A DNA stretch of 64,000 bases from Paenibacillus sp. OK003 (GCF_900109515.1 NZ_FOBD01000002.1:372001-436000), one strand, 5' to 3'; positions 34,068 to 43,048 are shown, counted from the first letter of the stretch. Notes: generated by a model not told the origin, from the sequence alone. Made by a program: numbers and translations.

Positions 34068-34083
34068 TGTGATAATGGTCACA
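34068..34083. promoter_or_regulatory. Fnr box upstream of nrdDG
   Basis: Perfect TGTGA-N6-TCACA palindrome, identical to the Fnr/Crp-type consensus used by Bacillus Fnr. Its centre is 41.5 bp upstream of the inferred start, the normal activating position. Confidence 0.8.
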
Positions 34084-34328
34084 TGTGAGAGGCTGATTGA
34101 TCGTCATGATTCATTGCCCTGAATGATAGAGGTTTTCAAAGCTGGAGGGTAAGCGTATAATTTCTATTTACCGTGTAAGTTCAGTTGACGATGCTTAAAA
34201 AAGGATACAAAACTTTATATATGTATAGGTTGTGACAGCTGTTTCGCAACTTGTGAACCCTCGTTAATCGATTGAATCATACAGTGGACTATGAATTTGA
34301 AATGCAGCTAAACCAAGAGGGGTGAATC

Positions 34329-35966
34329 ATGGGAACGGTAGGCGTTACAAGGGGCTTCTATGAAAATATACAGGAAGCCGCGTCCCATATTGTAGACGTA
34401 TTAAGCGGTATCTTAAAAGTGAACACCATCTTTGTTGCCACAAATGATGGTGTGACCAATGTTATTATGGAAGCTTTTAACCGCGAGGAAGAGTTGATTG
34501 CCAAAGGTAGTGAACTTCCATTTGAAGCGTCATATTGCAGCCTGGTCTTAAGAGATAAGGGCAGCAGTCTGATCATCACGGATACATGTGAACATCCCCT
34601 TACGAGATCCATGGACGTAACAAGCGGACTGGGCAATCGTTTCTTTGTGGGGATTCCGATTATGCGCAGGTCCGGGGAAACGTTCGGCACGATCTGTCTG
34701 ATGGATGATCCCGATTATGTGATCAGTGAAACAGATATGAAAACACTGAAAGCGATGGCCGTTTTTCTCGGGTATGTCGTGGATTTGGAAGATACGCTGC
34801 ACGTTCAGGAGCAGAAGCTGAGTGATTCGGAGCAACTGCAAGAGCAATTGCAGGCAGAGAAGGAACGTGCAGAGTCTGAGGCGATGACCAAGACGCAGAT
34901 GCTGTCGCTGATGAGCCACGAGATTCGTAATCCGCTGAACGGCATTCTGGGATTAACCGACCTGATGCGTACACCGGATATGTCGGACGAGCAGACAGAA
35001 TATGTGAATATGATTGAAACCAGCGGTAACATTCTGCTTTCCCTGCTGAATAACATGATGAGTTTTAACGTTAATGACGCAGGACAAACGGTTGTACACG
35101 ATGATCCATTTGATCTGGTAGCCACGATTGAGAATACCGTGTATCTCTATGCGGGACTGGCGCTGAGCAAGAACATTGATCTGGGACTGAACCTTGATCT
35201 GAATGTGTCCCAGGTTTTCGTCGGGGATGAAATCAAGATCGGGCAACTATTGGCCCATGTCATTCAGTATGCTCTAGATTCAACACGGACAGGCTCGGTA
35301 TTGATTACGGCAACCGTAGCTGGTGGAGATGTAGAGGAAGCGTGTACGCTTCAACTCCATGTGAAGTACACCGGACGTATGTTGTCTTCGGACAATAAGC
35401 TTAGATCATTTAACAATTTGGATGGAAATATAAGTACACAGAAGCTGGTGGGAACCAATCTCGGTTTGGCGGTCAGCCAGAATCTTGCCATCCTAATGAA
35501 CGGCCGTATTCAGGTGCATGGCATGGGAGACAAGGAGACAGAATTCGAGATCTGCCTGCCGCTCCGCAGACATTGGGAACTGCCTCAGCTTGCCAATATT
35601 CAGCATCGACTGAAGGGCAAAAAGGTGCTGCTTGCCAAGGACCCTGACATTCTGCAAGGCGCCTCGTCTCTGATGCGCAGATGGGAGATGGATGTGCACA
35701 TGACCTCGGTTACGACTGAAGCGTATGACTGGATACAGGATGGCTTTAAGCCTGACGTGGCCGTTGTGGATATGGGGCTGCTGGAGGGCGGTGCTGTGGA
35801 TTTGGTACACAAGCTGAAGCGCCTGGTTACAGATTCACCGGTCATTGTTCTGATCCCGTATGGCATGCATATCGATCCGCATGAAGCGGAAGTCTTCGAT
35901 GCGGTCCTGACCAAGCCGGTGAAGCAGGCTGATTTGTTGAATGCGTTAAGCATCATTGTGCATTAA
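34329..35966 (+). CDS. Hybrid sensor kinase-like protein with degenerate ATP site
   Basis: A 545-residue soluble protein: GAF domain (about 10-152), coiled coil (155-188), HisKA dimerisation domain with MSHEIRNPLNG (His197), HATPase domain (about 258-412), then a receiver-like domain (431-545). The kinase has lost key residues: the N-box reads GQLLAHVIQYALDST without the Mg-binding Asn, and the G1 box reads VKYTGRM where DxGxG is expected; only the G2 segment GTNLGLA is near normal. The receiver keeps the phospho-Asp (VVDM, Asp481) and Lys529 but has LAKD in place of the acidic pair. It may act as a scaffold or accept phosphate from elsewhere. No response-regulator gene is adjacent. Ribosome site AAGAGGGGTG. 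Confidence 0.85.
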   Translation: MGTVGVTRGFYENIQEAASHIVDVLSGILKVNTIFVATNDGVTNVIMEAFNREEELIAKGSELPFEASYCSLVLRDKGSSLIITDTCEHPLTRSMDVTSGLGNRFFVGIPIMRRSGETFGTICLMDDPDYVISETDMKTLKAMAVFLGYVVDLEDTLHVQEQKLSDSEQLQEQLQAEKERAESEAMTKTQMLSLMSHEIRNPLNGILGLTDLMRTPDMSDEQTEYVNMIETSGNILLSLLNNMMSFNVNDAGQTVVHDDPFDLVATIENTVYLYAGLALSKNIDLGLNLDLNVSQVFVGDEIKIGQLLAHVIQYALDSTRTGSVLITATVAGGDVEEACTLQLHVKYTGRMLSSDNKLRSFNNLDGNISTQKLVGTNLGLAVSQNLAILMNGRIQVHGMGDKETEFEICLPLRRHWELPQLANIQHRLKGKKVLLAKDPDILQGASSLMRRWEMDVHMTSVTTEAYDWIQDGFKPDVAVVDMGLLEGGAVDLVHKLKRLVTDSPVIVLIPYGMHIDPHEAEVFDAVLTKPVKQADLLNALSIIVH

Positions 35967-35992
35967 GAACATGAGAAAATATATAAAACTGG

Positions 35993-36016
35993 GCGCACCT
36001 GTCACGGGTGCGCTTT
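35993..36016. terminator. Terminator between kinase and LacI genes
   Basis: A 7-bp GC stem (35993-35999 and 36007-36013) followed by TTTATG; shared by the convergent genes. Confidence 0.6.
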
Positions 36017-37028
36017 ATGTGGTTATTTTGAAGGAAGAGGAAGCTCGAACAAGCAGCTCCGAGTCGACTTTAAATACACGTTTGTCCTGAAAATCATTCG
36101 AATTCATCATGTCAATCATCTTCTCCATAAGAATGGCCCCCATCGTATACTTGGGCTGGTTCACTGAACTTAGCGTAGGATGGATGTATTTGCTGATACG
36201 ATTGTTGTCTACACCTACGATAGCCAATTGCTCGGGAATGTGTATTCCGTATTCCGAACATGCCTTGTATACGCCTAGCGCCATCTCATCATTAGCCGCA
36301 TATACAGCGGAGAAGGACAGGCCTTTGTTAAATAGTCTTTTGATGGCCTCGTACCCACCTTCCTCATTAAAGTTTCCATTCTCGATCAGTTCGGGACGGA
36401 ACGGAATCTGATGATCACGCAGGGCTTTCAAATAGCCTTCAAGCCGTTCATAGCTGTCGATTGCTTCAGGATAACCGTTTAAGAAAACGATATTTCGATG
36501 TCCGGCCTCAACGAGATGCTGAACAACTTCCTGAGAGAACTTCACGTTGTCCGTATATATACACGGGATCTGATCATGTTCGATGTATTTGCCAACAATG
36601 CCAATGCGATACCCCTTATCCGCAAGCTGGAATAATTCCTCATCCGCGAGCATGGGCGTGATAATGATGACACCGTCAATGGTTCGATCCAGCAGCAAAT
36701 TAAGATAATCGACTTCTCGTTCTTTCTGGTTATGAGCATCACATATGATGACCTTGTAATGGCGGGCGTAGGCAATGTTCTCAATGCCTTTGATAATTTC
36801 GGCATAATAGGAGTTGTTGATGTCCGGAACGATGACGCCAATCGTCATGGTTCTCTGTGAACGAAGATTCTTGGCTGCTGCGTTGGGGTGATATCCCAAT
36901 TGCTCAATGGCGCGCATCACCTTATCTTTGGTTTTGGTGCTAACTTTGCTGTGCTGATTAATAACCCGCGATACGGTTGCCGGGGACACACCTGCAATGG
37001 CAGCTACATCAATGATTTTGACATCCAT
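36015..37028 (-). CDS. LacI-family regulator
   Basis: A 337-residue LacI/GalR repressor. The headpiece reads KIIDVAAIAGVSPATVSRVI, the hinge helix NAAAKNLRSQRTMTIGVIVP, then a sugar-binding periplasmic-type core. Start ATG 37028 (GGAG 11 nt upstream; GTG 9 bases earlier is too near it). It reads away from the GH5 glucanase gene across 304 bp that hold two almost identical operators. So it most likely represses both itself and the glucanase, released by a beta-glucan oligosaccharide. Confidence 0.92.
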   Translation of the reverse strand: MDVKIIDVAAIAGVSPATVSRVINQHSKVSTKTKDKVMRAIEQLGYHPNAAAKNLRSQRTMTIGVIVPDINNSYYAEIIKGIENIAYARHYKVIICDAHNQKEREVDYLNLLLDRTIDGVIIITPMLADEELFQLADKGYRIGIVGKYIEHDQIPCIYTDNVKFSQEVVQHLVEAGHRNIVFLNGYPEAIDSYERLEGYLKALRDHQIPFRPELIENGNFNEEGGYEAIKRLFNKGLSFSAVYAANDEMALGVYKACSEYGIHIPEQLAIVGVDNNRISKYIHPTLSSVNQPKYTMGAILMEKMIDMMNSNDFQDKRVFKVDSELLVRASSSFKITT

Positions 37029-37087
37029 ATTCTTCACAACTCCAAATAAGTGATTGACAATTAATTCAAATTCATTATAATTCCAAT

Positions 37088-37101
37088 TGAAAACGATTAC
37101 A
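37088..37101. promoter_or_regulatory. LacI-type operator 1
   Basis: TGAAAACGATTACA; its reverse complement TGTAATCGTTTTCA differs in one base from operator 2. Close to the regulator's start, so probably autoregulatory. Confidence 0.75.
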
Positions 37102-37166
37102 AGTTATAACCGATTGAAACAATAATTGGGATAGTGCAGGAATAAAGGGTTTAACGTTCAACAAAA

Positions 37167-37180
37167 TGTAATCGATTTCA
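37167..37180. promoter_or_regulatory. LacI-type operator 2
   Basis: TGTAATCGATTTCA, 13 of 14 bases as in operator 1 (opposite orientation), 79 bp away and 153 bp before the GH5 start. A weaker related sequence (CGATTGAAAC) lies between them at 37111-37120. Confidence 0.75.
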
Positions 37181-37332
37181 CTAATTCCCCAGTTGTGATA
37201 AATAGCGGGGTCATCTTTGGATCGTACCCCTCGTATACCCGCTGTTTCTATAGCATTACCGTCACCTGTCGTGAGTGCTGCATCCTGGTTCAGTCATACC
37301 TCAAGATATGACCATTTAAGGGAGGCGTCAAC

Positions 37333-38979
37333 ATGTTGAAGAAGAGCACTATTATGGTATTGTGCAGCTGTCTGCTGCTGGGACTGCTGGCTTCGGCCGT
37401 AGGTTCACCGAAGGCCAGTGCGGCTTTTGGATCAGGGGATTTCTTGAAGGCTAACGGGACGGTTGTCCGCAATAATTCGGGTATAGGCAACGTGGTAAAC
37501 CTGCGTGGTACAAACTTGGGTGGCTGGCTGCTGCAGGAAGAATGGATGACGCCATCCGGGGCGGTAGATGAATACACGCTGCGTCGCACGTTGACGAATC
37601 GTTTTGGGGAATCGGGTGCACAGAGCCTGATCAATGGATATCAGGACAACTGGATTCAGGCTGGCGATCTGGATAACATCAAGAACTGGGGCATGAACGT
37701 TGTGCGTGTGCCGATCTATTGGGAGGATTTTATGAACACCAGTGGTGTCATGAAGCCTGATTCGGTTACGTTCCGCAAGCTGGATTGGCTGATTAATGAA
37801 GCGGGCAAACGGAATCTGTATGTCATTCTCGATCTGCACGGCGCACCTGGAGCAGCCTGTCCATGGCATTCCTGCGGTCAGGAGAATTCCAACCAACTGT
37901 GGACCAACTCTACATACCAGAACTGGACTATTCAGATCTGGGAACGGATGGCGACACGTTACAAAGGCAATCCAACCGTTGCCGCATACGACCTGCTCAA
38001 TGAACCTCTCGTAACGATGGGAACAGGCGAAAATGCAGCTCAAATCAAACAAAAAATGGATTTCTATGACCGGATGTACAAAGCCGTCCGTGCCAAGGAT
38101 GCCGATCACATGATCATCATCGCAGCATTCTTCGACTGGTGGGCAGCTTCACCACCAACGACGTACGGCTGGACGAATGTGATGTATCAGACGCACCATT
38201 ATCAATTCACGGATTATAACAACTGGGATCTGACCAATTCGGAGATGGATCGCTGGCTGAAGGATATGGCGTCCTATCAGAAGAATTGGAACGTTCCGGT
38301 ATTAGCGGGCGAGTTCTCGTTTGGTCAGGATGATCTGACCGAGAAGTGGCTGTCAGGTCTGAATGCACTGAATGCTTCATGGACGAACTGGAGTTATAAG
38401 GTCAAAGGTGGCGGAACTTGGGGTTATTATAATAATAACAACAATCCCGCACCGAACCTGAATATGGACAGCGCGGCAACGATTGCTTCCAAATGGAGCA
38501 AGTTCACAACGGCGAACTTTGCCTCTAATACCTCGTTCCAGAATGTGGTCAAGAAACATACGGGAACGGCTCCGTTTACTGAGACATGGTCCAGTCTGAA
38601 AGCCAACGCCAATGGCACTTTTGTCAGCGCAGAGAATGGGGGTGCAGATGCGCTGGTAGCCAATCGGGATACTGTCGGACATTGGGAAAGGTTCAAAATC
38701 ATCCAGAATTCGGATGGTACGGTATCTTTGCTGTCGATGAGCAATATCAAATATGTGCAAACCGATCTGAATAATGGCGGGCGTTTGATCGCCTCGGCCA
38801 CATACCCGTCCACATGGGAGAAGTTTACCCGAGAAGAATTGGGCGGAGGACTGGTTGCCTTCAAATCCGTGGCGAACGGTAAATATGTCAGTGCGGATTT
38901 GAATAACGGAGGCGTGTTGTCTGCCAATCGTAACGCTGTGGGCGGAGCATGGGAACAATTTATCGTAACAGCTAACTAA
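37333..38979 (+). CDS. Secreted GH5 glucanase with fascin-like domain
   Basis: A 548-residue secreted enzyme. Signal peptide 1-31 (cleavage after ASA). GH5 barrel about 40-400: the NLRGTNLGGWLLQEEW start is like exo-beta-1,3-glucanases of GH5; acid/base Glu224 in DLLNEPL, nucleophile Glu327 in VLAGEFSF, HHYQF between them. The C-terminal 130 residues form a fascin-like beta-trefoil with three repeats (LKANANGTFVSAENGG, MSNIKYVQTDLNNGG, VANGKYVSADLNNGG), probably carbohydrate-binding. Likely substrate is beta-1,3-glucan or a related beta-glucan. Start ATG 37333 behind AAGGGAGG. Regulated by the LacI gene read away from it. Confidence 0.92.
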   Translation: MLKKSTIMVLCSCLLLGLLASAVGSPKASAAFGSGDFLKANGTVVRNNSGIGNVVNLRGTNLGGWLLQEEWMTPSGAVDEYTLRRTLTNRFGESGAQSLINGYQDNWIQAGDLDNIKNWGMNVVRVPIYWEDFMNTSGVMKPDSVTFRKLDWLINEAGKRNLYVILDLHGAPGAACPWHSCGQENSNQLWTNSTYQNWTIQIWERMATRYKGNPTVAAYDLLNEPLVTMGTGENAAQIKQKMDFYDRMYKAVRAKDADHMIIIAAFFDWWAASPPTTYGWTNVMYQTHHYQFTDYNNWDLTNSEMDRWLKDMASYQKNWNVPVLAGEFSFGQDDLTEKWLSGLNALNASWTNWSYKVKGGGTWGYYNNNNNPAPNLNMDSAATIASKWSKFTTANFASNTSFQNVVKKHTGTAPFTETWSSLKANANGTFVSAENGGADALVANRDTVGHWERFKIIQNSDGTVSLLSMSNIKYVQTDLNNGGRLIASATYPSTWEKFTREELGGGLVAFKSVANGKYVSADLNNGGVLSANRNAVGGAWEQFIVTAN

Positions 38980-39039
38980 GATTAACTAGTGCCCATTCAT
39001 TAAAATGTGGTGACTGGGTAATATTTGACGCGTGTCGTG

Positions 39040-39064
39040 GCTCCGCTCTTTTATCGGAGCTTTT
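39040..39064 (+). terminator. Terminator of the GH5 gene
   Basis: A 6-bp stem (39040-39045 and 39055-39060) followed by TTTT, 60 nt after the stop codon. Modest strength. Confidence 0.55.
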
Positions 39065-39183
39065 CATATGCATCCTTATCTATTTGCCAAATTCTTCACC
39101 AAAGCCCTTTTAATCCGAGCCGAATACGATACAATAGAAAGGGAACTTCATCATTAATCAGTTTAGAGGAGGATGTGCATTCA

Positions 39184-40122
39184 ATGGAATACCGTAGATT
39201 AGGTGGAAGCGGACTGAAAGTAAGCGAGATTAGCCTGGGTAGCTGGCTGACATACGGAGGATATGTGGAACGTGAAAACGCGGTGAAATCAATTGAAGCC
39301 GCATTCGATGAAGGCATCAACTTTTTCGATACAGCCAATGTGTACGAGCGGGGTGCAGCAGAAGAACTGCTGGGGCAGACATTGAAAGCGTATTCCCGCG
39401 ATTCCTATGTTCTTGCAACTAAGGTTTTTGGCAAAATGGGTGACGGTCCAAATGACCAAGGGTTATCCCGTAAACATATTAAAGAACAATGCGAAGCCAG
39501 CTTGCAGCGGCTGGGTGTTGATTATGTAGACATATATTATTGCCATCGCTATCATACCGAAACACCGATTGAAGAGACACTGCGAGCACTGGACGATCTG
39601 GTGCGTCAAGGCAAGGTGCTCTACGTAGGTGTTAGTCAATGGACCGCGGCACAGATGGAAGCTGCATTGGGTACCGCTGATCGCCTGTTGCTGGATCATA
39701 TCGTGGTGAACCAGCCGGTATACAACATGTTTGACCGGTACATCGAAAGTGAAATCATCCCGCTGGGTGAGCGCAAAGGGATTGGACAAGTCGTCTATTC
39801 CCCGCTGGCACAAGGATTGTTGACCGGAAAATACACTTCGGTGTCCGATATTCCTGAGAACAGCCGGGCAGCGAAGCTGGGCTGGGATGAAGGGAAGATT
39901 AACGCTGACCGGATTGGCAAGGTTCGCCAGTTAATTGAAGTGGCGGACAAGCTGGACCTGAAGGTCGGTCAATTGGCTCTGGCGTGGATTCTGCGCCAAA
40001 ATAATGTCTCCAGTGCGCTTGTAGGGGCAAGCCGCCCTGAACAGGTGAAAGAGAACGCAGCCGCTTCCGGCGTGAAGCTGGATGCTGCCATCATTGAAGA
40101 AATCGAACAAATCTTAGCTTAA
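39184..40122 (+). CDS. Aldo/keto reductase (potassium-channel beta-subunit-like)
   Basis: A 312-residue NADPH-dependent oxidoreductase of the YghZ/GSP69 group. Catalytic tetrad: Asp and Tyr in FFDTANVYERG, Lys in LATKVFG, His in YYCHRYH. The late segment ALVGASRPEQVKENAAASG binds the cofactor phosphate. Start taken as ATG 39184; AGGAGG is 12 nt upstream, so a GTG nine bases earlier cannot be excluded, though it is only 2 nt from the ribosome site. Reduces aldehydes or ketones; substrate unknown. Monocistronic with a strong terminator. Confidence 0.92.
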   Translation: MEYRRLGGSGLKVSEISLGSWLTYGGYVERENAVKSIEAAFDEGINFFDTANVYERGAAEELLGQTLKAYSRDSYVLATKVFGKMGDGPNDQGLSRKHIKEQCEASLQRLGVDYVDIYYCHRYHTETPIEETLRALDDLVRQGKVLYVGVSQWTAAQMEAALGTADRLLLDHIVVNQPVYNMFDRYIESEIIPLGERKGIGQVVYSPLAQGLLTGKYTSVSDIPENSRAAKLGWDEGKINADRIGKVRQLIEVADKLDLKVGQLALAWILRQNNVSSALVGASRPEQVKENAAASGVKLDAAIIEEIEQILA

Positions 40123-40210
40123 GGCAAACTCAGTCATACTCGACCGCACAGGTGGCTCTTGTACCCGTAAGCGAGTTGAGTTGAATGATTGCAAAATGGG
40201 TGAGAGAAGA

Positions 40211-40257
40211 AAGGGATGTCCTGGCAAGCCTAATAGGCTGCGGGGACATCCCTTTTT
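40211..40257. terminator. Bidirectional terminator
   Basis: An 11-bp stem (40211-40221 and 40244-40254) with an inner AGCC/GGCT hairpin; A and T runs at both ends. Serves the aldo/keto reductase and the convergent GGDEF gene. Confidence 0.9.
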
Positions 40258-40267
40258 GAGTTTGAGA

Positions 40268-41395
40268 TTAGAATGGGCTTTGGCCGCCGGAGAGCGACCT
40301 GGAACGCAGCGGAATGACACAGACCCGGTTTCGGCCCGTATTCTTGGCTTCATATAACGCACGGTCTGCCTGTTCAAAGAAATCGTTATCGTCTCGGTCG
40401 TCGCAGTGATCTGGAAAAACAGCCACACCGATCGAGATGGTCAGCCGGATGGTATTGCCATCAGGCAGGGCGAAATGGTATTTCTCAACCGATTGTCTGA
40501 TTGACTCGGCAATGGCCATGGCCTGGTGATGACCACAATCAAGCAGCAGAATGGCGAATTCCTCGCCTCCGTTTCGAGAGACGATATCCGCCGAGCGGGC
40601 ATGCTCAATGAGCAATTGTCCGAGCTGTCTCAGGACCGCATCACCTGAAGTATGACCGAAGGTGTCATTTACTTTTTTGAACCGGTCGATGTCGATGACC
40701 AACAGCGATAGTTTTTGCTTGTACTCACGTGCCCGTTCCAGTTCCAACACGAGTGAATTCTCAAATTGTCTGCGATTACTGAGGTTGGTAAGATGGTCTG
40801 TGGTCGCTTTTCGTTCGAGCAGGAATAACATCTCATTGGATTTATTAATGAATTCTGCGATGAAATAAATAAAGATTCCACCGATAAAAGAAATGGTCAT
40901 CTGTAATGGATATACTTTCATTAATGAATTCATGCTGGAAGTATTCAGCATCAGGATGATAAAGATCAGCGTCATGCCCAGCAGGTTCATGGTAATAATT
41001 TTGGTTAATCTCGACCAGGGAGCATAGGCAAAATATACACCGGACAGTCCGATGATCGTCATGACGAATGCTGCATCGATGGCAGCGGATGACATTCCAA
41101 ACATGACAATACGCAGGATGGAGATGACGAGTCCCGAGATGACCGAAGCCAGCCCTCCTAAATATACGGCTGCTGTGACGATAGCCAAATGACGCAAATC
41201 CACAATGGTCGTTTCATTTAAAGGAAAGGAGTAGTTCATCAGTACCGTTCCATAGATCCCGAACAGCAGACCACCGATCATCTGCACACGTATTGAGGGA
41301 AAGGGAACACGGATACGATAGAATTTGGCTACGATTCCGGACACATACATGAACGTGATCATAACACAGAGATTGACAAAAAACGTGCTTAGCAA
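40268..41395 (-). CDS. Membrane diguanylate cyclase
   Basis: A 375-residue protein: about six N-terminal membrane helices of the 5TMR-LYT sensor type (residues 1-185), then a GGDEF domain. The active-site loop reads RNGGEEFAIL, an accepted catalytic variant; the upstream TDHLTNLSNRRQFE and DIDRFKKVNDTFGH segments are intact, so it should make cyclic di-GMP. There is no RxxD inhibitory site before the loop. Start is TTG 41395, 7 nt after a GGGGGG run. Probably links an envelope signal to motility or biofilm behaviour. Confidence 0.9.
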   Translation of the reverse strand: MLSTFFVNLCVMITFMYVSGIVAKFYRIRVPFPSIRVQMIGGLLFGIYGTVLMNYSFPLNETTIVDLRHLAIVTAAVYLGGLASVISGLVISILRIVMFGMSSAAIDAAFVMTIIGLSGVYFAYAPWSRLTKIITMNLLGMTLIFIILMLNTSSMNSLMKVYPLQMTISFIGGIFIYFIAEFINKSNEMLFLLERKATTDHLTNLSNRRQFENSLVLELERAREYKQKLSLLVIDIDRFKKVNDTFGHTSGDAVLRQLGQLLIEHARSADIVSRNGGEEFAILLLDCGHHQAMAIAESIRQSVEKYHFALPDGNTIRLTISIGVAVFPDHCDDRDDNDFFEQADRALYEAKNTGRNRVCVIPLRSRSLSGGQSPF

Positions 41396-41534
41396 CCAGC
41401 ATCCCCCCTTTAGCGCACATTACTATATTTTAGCTGAAAAGCAGTATAGTAGCGAACCATATTATCCCAAGTGGGAGAGGGGGATACGGAGAAGAGTCTT
41501 GGTTATCGCTATTCATGAATAAAATAGTCGGATA

Positions 41535-41573
41535 TTGACTTCATTATACAATGAGATTTATACTTAATCTAAA
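41535..41573 (+). promoter_or_regulatory. perR promoter with overlapping PerR-like operator
   Basis: TTGACT (41535-41540) and TATACT (41559-41564), 18-bp spacer. The imperfect operator TTTATA-N5-TCTAAA (41557-41573) covers the -10 box, as expected for autoregulation. Confidence 0.7.
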
Positions 41574-41671
41574 TCAAAATTGATTTTGATGTTTCAGGGA
41601 ATCATAGCAATCAGCAGATTGCTGTGTCATCTTATATACTATTTGAATGGGTTAATAAAGGAGAATTGCTG

Positions 41672-42067
41672 GTGAGAACTCTAAATCTGACGATACAGCG
41701 TCAAGCCGTTTACGATGTAGTCCGTCATTCCGAAGACCATCCAACGGCAGCAGAAGTGATGAACCGTCTGGTGGAGCAAGGATATAATTTGGCTTATGGT
41801 ACGGTATATAATTCACTCCGATATTTGACGGATAAAGAATTGATTCGAGAGCTCAAGTTGGGCGAGACGGCCAGTCGTTATGATGCCCGCATGGACGATC
41901 ATCAACATATTATGTGTGAAGTGTGCGGCAAGGTGGATGAAGTCATGACGGAAGTTCCTCCGCAATGGATGAAGCAAGTGGCGGAGGAAACCGGGTATGC
42001 GATTGATCACGCTCATGTGGTCTTTGGAGGTGTCTGCGCGGAATGCAGAAACAAACGGGTCAAGTAA
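41672..42067 (+). CDS. perR: Peroxide-responsive Fur-family repressor PerR
   Basis: A 131-residue Fur-family protein. Residues matching the regulatory metal ligands of B. subtilis PerR are all present: His23 (DHPTA), Asp71 (SRYDA), His77 and His79 (DDHQHI) and Asp89 (GKVDEV). Asp rather than Glu at 71 favours PerR over Fur. Zinc cysteines are CEVC (82, 85) and CAEC near the end. Oxidation of the iron-bound histidines by peroxide releases DNA. Start at GTG 41672, 8 nt after AAAGGAG; the frame extends upstream without a ribosome site. Its last 25 bases overlap the next regulator. Likely targets in this window are itself, dps and the catalase. Confidence 0.92.
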   Translation: MRTLNLTIQRQAVYDVVRHSEDHPTAAEVMNRLVEQGYNLAYGTVYNSLRYLTDKELIRELKLGETASRYDARMDDHQHIMCEVCGKVDEVMTEVPPQWMKQVAEETGYAIDHAHVVFGGVCAECRNKRVK

Positions 42068-42849
42068 AAATCAACCTGTCCGGTCGTCGTTTGCCGCTCC
42101 GGGTCAAGCCTGCCCTTGCAGATCCAACTCCCCTTGTGGATAATTGCCCGGTCACGAGACGGGTTATTCTGATCAGTCCGATGCCCGGGCAAGTACATGA
42201 GCTGGTTAAGGCACTCACGGATAGCTGCTTCGATGTGCTGGTGTTCCACCGCTGGGAGCCTGATTTGCATGAACGGCTTGTATTTGATCTGTTGATCTAT
42301 GACCTGTCTGTTGCTGGAACCATTGATGCTTTTGCCGGTATCAGCAGCCGATTGAATCGTGAAGCGGAACATGCAACACCCTGTCTTTATCTGGTGGGGG
42401 AGAAGATGATTGGCAGTGCCAGCGGCCCAATGCTTCAGGAGGAATTACTGGTCTGGCCGGCCCGTCCGCAGGAAGCGTTGTATCGTGTGCAACGCATGAT
42501 CGGCAATAGTCCTGCAGCACCGAAACGCGGGTTTTTACCTCAGGAAGGACAACGCATCGGTTTCAAGGATCTATGGTTGGATCGTGAACGTATGAGCGTG
42601 CACCGGAATAATGACCGTATTCATTTGACCAAGACAGAGTACGATCTTCTGCTGAAGCTGATTGATGCGAAAGGTGCAGTGATTTCTCGGGAGGAGATGC
42701 TCAGCGATATCTGGGAGACTGATTTTACGGGTGGAAGCAATGTGGTGGATGTTCATATCAAAAGCTTGCGCAAAAAACTTGGCGATAACGCGGCTTCGCC
42801 TCAATATATCGTAACAGTAAGAGGAGTGGGCTACCGCCTGGCGGATTAG
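42043..42849 (+). CDS. OmpR-type winged-helix regulator with pseudo-receiver
   Basis: A 268-residue protein in operon with perR (overlap 25 bases; GGAGGTG upstream of ATG 42043). The C-terminal domain (about 170-268) is a standard OmpR/PhoB winged helix: LTKTEYDLLLKLIDAKGAVI, then VDVHIKSLRKKLGD and TVRGVGYRL. The N-terminal domain (about 38-152) has receiver-like order, but the acidic pair is replaced by Ser-Pro (VILISPMPG) and the conserved Lys by Trp138 (LLVWPARP); Asp87 at the usual phosphorylation position is kept. A basic 37-residue extension precedes it. So it is probably not switched by a histidine kinase, and none is encoded nearby. Coupling to PerR suggests a role in redox response. 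Confidence 0.88.
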   Translation: MQKQTGQVKINLSGRRLPLRVKPALADPTPLVDNCPVTRRVILISPMPGQVHELVKALTDSCFDVLVFHRWEPDLHERLVFDLLIYDLSVAGTIDAFAGISSRLNREAEHATPCLYLVGEKMIGSASGPMLQEELLVWPARPQEALYRVQRMIGNSPAAPKRGFLPQEGQRIGFKDLWLDRERMSVHRNNDRIHLTKTEYDLLLKLIDAKGAVISREEMLSDIWETDFTGGSNVVDVHIKSLRKKLGDNAASPQYIVTVRGVGYRLAD

Positions 42850-42862
42850 TCCGCTTTTTTTT
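42841..42862 (+). terminator. Terminator overlapping the stop of the wHTH gene
   Basis: GCGGA (42841-42845) pairs with TCCGC (42850-42854), then eight T. The stop codon is in the loop. Confidence 0.75.
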
Positions 42863-43048
42863 GTGCACACATAATGCTGTTCATGTCACTCGTATGCGGG
42901 TATATCATTAGATAGAGTAAATCAGGTCAATCCAAATGGATCAACGCTCATCTTTCTTAAAGCGGATGTTCATATTTCATTCATGAAACGAGCAAGAAAC
43001 TCATCTTAATCTCATACGAACCTCATGCAAGGGGAAAGTGGGACATGT

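Noticed and set aside
28150..40254. CRISPR array or long direct repeats
   Set aside because: Related terminator stems at 28150 and 40211 and the TTCGTTA units are the only repeats seen; none has the repeat-spacer form of a CRISPR array, and no cas genes are present.
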